A stretch of DNA of 16,929 nucleotides, taken from NCBI GenBank assembly GCA_030037185.1, contig JASHRR010000029.1, positions 1 to 16,929 on the forward strand, given 5' to 3'. The DNA is from Xanthobacteraceae bacterium. GTDB taxonomy: Bacteria; Pseudomonadota; Alphaproteobacteria; Rhizobiales; Xanthobacteraceae. Below the pieces are notes generated by a model. It saw only the letters and a list, made by a program, of their open reading frames with translations, did not search any database and was not told the origin of the DNA. A program made the translations under genes and the position numbers. Below are positions 14,582-16,929 of this stretch, piece after piece. Position 1 is the first letter of the stretch. Every line of letters begins with the position of its first letter.

Positions 14582-15652
14582 CTAGCAATAGCGCATTACT
14601 GCTTCCACAAACCTGCGGCGGGCTTGACCAATCAGACTTGTGGAAGACCTCACAGGGTGAACACGATTTGACAACAGGATCATGGCCAAGTCCCGTTTCG
14701 GGCTTATCACCAGGGAAACGCCGGTAAAGCCGGTGTGCCCGACGGCATCGCCATCATCGAGTCCGTTCATGTAGCTCGGCCGCAACCGATCCCAGCCTAA
14801 TCCATATTCTCCTTCGCTGTCCTGCCATTGACGCGACCACATAAGCCTTATGCTCGCGGTGGACAATGTCCTTGCCGGGCCCTTGTCATGGCCCATCATC
14901 GATCTGGCAAACTTGCCGAGATCACGCGCCGTCGTGAAAATTCCGGCGTGGCCCGCCACTCCACCCATCAGGTACGCGCGCTCATCATGAACAATGCCGC
15001 GTAACAATCCACCACGATCGACATCAATTTCCGTTGGAACAACGCGTCGTAAAAGCGCCTCCGGGGGAACGAACATTGTCTCGCTCATCCCTAACGGTTC
15101 GAAGATTTCGTTTTGACAGTATTTATCCAGCGTGAGACCCGTTAAGGATTCGACTATAACGCCGAGAAGAATATAACCCAAATCATCGTAGATACGGCCA
15201 GTGCCCGGTAGATACAAAAGGTTTATCGAACAAATTGACTCCAAAATTTCGTCACGAGATTTGAGGTGTCGGGAAAGCGGCTCACCGCCCGGGAATCCGG
15301 CCGTATGTGCGAGCAATTGAAATATTGTTATTTTGTCCTTCGGTACTTGTCTCAGCCGCGGAACAAAATTAAGAGCCCGGTCGTGCAGAGCGAGTTGCTT
15401 GCGCTCCACCAATTGCATGATCGCCGTAGCCGTTGCCAGGATTTTGGTCAGCGACGCAACATCAAAGATGGACTCGTCCGAAATGGGGCGAGCAGCTGGA
15501 TCGTACGTCTCACGTCCGAATGGAATATATATCTCCTCCGTGCTCGATATCAGTGCAGCAACTGCGCCAGGAAATATTCTGTCCTGAACGGAGTCCCTCA
15601 GGACTGAAAGTACCTCTGCACTCAGCCCTTGTGATCGCCTGTTCGCCGTCAT
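14582..15652 (-). CDS. Serine hydrolase of the beta-lactamase (class C / esterase) family
   Basis: This 356-residue protein has the penicillin-binding-protein-like fold used by class C beta-lactamases, D-peptidases and EstB-type esterases. The nucleophile motif is SLTK (67-70), the second motif is around Tyr155 (IYDDLGY, in place of the usual YSN), and the third is HTG (306-308, the equivalent of KTG). Typical flanking segments are LLAHTAGFPGG (114-123), LLGVIVESLTG (162-172) and GLFT-like AGHAGIFTT (233-241). There is no signal peptide, so it is probably cytoplasmic; the substrate is unknown. ATG 15652 is preferred over an upstream ATG at 15763, whose extra residues look unrelated, but the ribosome binding site is weak. 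The gene is less GC-rich than its neighbours (about 43% over 15121-15240), which suggests later arrival by transfer. Confidence 0.92.
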   Translation of the reverse strand: MTANRRSQGLSAEVLSVLRDSVQDRIFPGAVAALISSTEEIYIPFGRETYDPAARPISDESIFDVASLTKILATATAIMQLVERKQLALHDRALNFVPRLRQVPKDKITIFQLLAHTAGFPGGEPLSRHLKSRDEILESICSINLLYLPGTGRIYDDLGYILLGVIVESLTGLTLDKYCQNEIFEPLGMSETMFVPPEALLRRVVPTEIDVDRGGLLRGIVHDERAYLMGGVAGHAGIFTTARDLGKFARSMMGHDKGPARTLSTASIRLMWSRQWQDSEGEYGLGWDRLRPSYMNGLDDGDAVGHTGFTGVSLVISPKRDLAMILLSNRVHPVRSSTSLIGQARRRFVEAVMRYC

Positions 15653-15967
15653 CGCCAATTGGCCTTCACCTGGTGCAGATGACACTGTAATCGAGGTAAC
15701 CAGCCGCTCAAACTGCCAAATGCCCGCTGAACGCGGATTCGCAGGTGGTGGTCCGTGCGGCATCCGGATTCATCGCCAACACCAGGTTGGCAAGGCGACC
15801 GCGCTCGCCATACCCGAACCTTTCTCGGCGTGCCGACGCGGAATGATTGACGCCGCCGGTTGATCACCCTGTTCGCCGGCGCGGCAGCGGCTCACGTTGC
15901 GATCCGTGAGCGGCTGGTGAAAATTCCCTCTGCAAAGGCGACATCGTGTTCACCTTGTGACGGCTCG
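15653..15967. other. Intergenic region without a recognised gene
   Basis: This gap lies between the serine hydrolase start and the stop of the DUF2236 gene. It holds GCTCACG (15890-15896) paired with CGTGAGC (15905-15911), and GTGACG-GCT-CGTCAC (15957-15971), which overlaps the DUF2236 stop codon. Neither has a T-run, so termination is only possible. A minus-strand frame at about 15810-15720 reads RGRLANLVLAMNPDAA and may be a gene remnant. Confidence 0.35.
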
Positions 15968-16888
15968 TCACAATGCGTTGTCGCGGACATATAAATAATT
16001 GGCCGGAAGCTGCATGCGCAGACAGGCCTCTACGGCTGGATTGGTGGCAAGAACAAGGCGATCCGTAAACGATCCGATTTGCCGCACCATTGCGGCCTCC
16101 CAAGCATTCAAGCGGTGTTCGGTGAGGCCCACAATTGCCCGCAGCCAACGAGGTGTCAGATCAACCGCGGCCCGTATCAGCAGTGGCTGCAGCGGCCTCA
16201 GCGGCAACGGTAGAATGGGCGCTGAACGCATGATCGCCAGGAACTCGAACAAAATGTCCGAGCGCTCCAGTCGATTGGCCATGGCCTCAAACTGCAGCTT
16301 AAAGGCTGCTTCCGACGTCGGTGCTGTGGCGCCGTAAAGCCTCGCCGCCAGGGTTCCTTCGGCATAATAACGGTCGCGCTGCACGTCAGAGAGCGGTCGG
16401 ACATAGGTATGATAAGCCTGCAGAAAGCCGTAAGCTGCCGTAGCCTGAACCCAATTCAGAAGCTCCGGGTCATTGGCGCGGTAGATTTCCCCTGCCGGCG
16501 TCAAGCCGACGACTCTATCGTGCATTCGGCGAATGCCGGCGATCATAGCCTCGGCCTTGCCGCGAGCTCCGTAGATCGTAACCATGGCGGCAAGTCCTGT
16601 CCGCCGCAGCCGCCGACTTGGATCGCTACGGAAGGTCGTGTGCTCCCACACGCCGGTGCGCACGCGGGGCTCTGCGAGTTCCAATATGACGGCCGCGACG
16701 CCGCCAATGAAAAGCGACAACGGGTTCTTGAACACACGCCACGATACTGAGTCCGGCGACACAAGTGCGGCCTCGCCAGCAGGCCGCAAGAAATCCGCGG
16801 AGAATTGGTCGCCCGGATCAAACAGCGCCCGCGTCGCCGCCTCCAAGCCGCTCCGTACCGGCCAAGGCAGCGCGATCGGCGCGGTCAC
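15968..16888 (-). CDS. MpaB-family oxygenase-like protein (DUF2236)
   Basis: This 306-residue protein matches the DUF2236/oxygenase MpaB family (PF09995), which includes fungal MpaB and the haem-dependent latex-clearing protein. The family signature is complete: RVFKNPLSLFIGGVAAVILELAEPRV (about 51-76), TTFRSDPSRRLRRTG (84-98), IRRMHDRVVG (119-128, with His123 in the conserved RxxH position), and YRANDPELLNWVQAT (136-150). A haem-linked oxidative role is likely from the family, but the substrate is unknown. The start is a GTG at 16888; it shares GTGA with the stop of an upstream frame at the window edge, which suggests translational coupling. No signal peptide is obvious. Confidence 0.88.
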   Translation of the reverse strand: MTAPIALPWPVRSGLEAATRALFDPGDQFSADFLRPAGEAALVSPDSVSWRVFKNPLSLFIGGVAAVILELAEPRVRTGVWEHTTFRSDPSRRLRRTGLAAMVTIYGARGKAEAMIAGIRRMHDRVVGLTPAGEIYRANDPELLNWVQATAAYGFLQAYHTYVRPLSDVQRDRYYAEGTLAARLYGATAPTSEAAFKLQFEAMANRLERSDILFEFLAIMRSAPILPLPLRPLQPLLIRAAVDLTPRWLRAIVGLTEHRLNAWEAAMVRQIGSFTDRLVLATNPAVEACLRMQLPANYLYVRDNAL

Positions 16889-16929
16889 TGTTGCGAACTC
16901 TTCATTTGCTTTGCCCGAGTATCGCTTCG
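16885..16929 (-). CDS. Possible 3' end of an upstream coupled gene (partial)
   Basis: From the right edge a minus-strand frame reads RSDTRAKQMKSSQQ and ends with TGA at 16887-16885, sharing four bases (GTGA) with the GTG start of the DUF2236 gene. That overlap is typical of operons. With 14 codons visible, the product cannot be named. Confidence 0.3.
   Translation of the reverse strand, partial: RSDTRAKQMKSSQQ

Noticed and set aside
1..16929. CRISPR array, tRNA or rRNA genes, prophage
   Set aside because: I saw no regularly spaced repeats, tRNA cloverleaf or phage genes.

Overview
The window looks like chromosomal DNA of a GC-rich alphaproteobacterium, most likely of the Hyphomicrobiales (Bradyrhizobium/Rhodopseudomonas-like). 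This is inferred from gene content and codon use: an alpha-type ispG, a bdhA-patatin pair, DUF2272 and MpaB/DUF2236 proteins, and decayed rhizobial-type insertion sequences. Almost every gene is on the minus strand; only the acetamidase-type gene at 6205-7314 and one transposase scrap are on the plus strand.

Layout. 1-137: 5' end of an unrecognised gene behind a G9 tract. 455-937: exported Sel1-repeat protein. 1264-3107: two-gene operon of 3-hydroxybutyrate dehydrogenase (bdhA) and a patatin-like hydrolase, joined by an ATGA overlap and preceded by a perfect inverted repeat that looks like an operator. 3210-4253: AI-2E-family permease. 4250-5706: a mobile-element graveyard, with an IscB stub whose stop codon overlaps the permease start, a well-folded HEARO/omega-RNA region in front of it, and then a frameshifted IS4-family transposase. 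6205-7314: acetamidase/formamidase-family protein with a signal peptide. 7349-8641: ispG of the MEP isoprenoid pathway. 8885-9510: decayed TnpB. 9577-10929: APC-family amino-acid permease. 10968-11039: scrap of an IS1182-family transposase. 11142-14325: two adjacent exported proteins, one unrecognised and about 654 aa long, one DUF2272. 14582-15652: beta-lactamase-fold serine hydrolase of lower GC. 15968-16888: MpaB/DUF2236 oxygenase-family protein, possibly coupled to a gene running off the right edge.

How it fits together. The core metabolic genes are ispG (isoprenoid precursors) and bdhA (ketone body and polyhydroxybutyrate breakdown, probably with the patatin protein as its hydrolase partner). 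The two permeases and the exported proteins are ordinary accessory functions. The gaps between them have collected insertion sequences, all now broken. The most interesting spot is the HEARO/omega-RNA, which keeps several strong hairpins although its IscB protein is cut to about 96 residues and has lost the first RuvC aspartate. The second is the pair of neighbouring exported proteins that may share a papain/NlpC-like fold. I did not find a clear new defence or mobile system.
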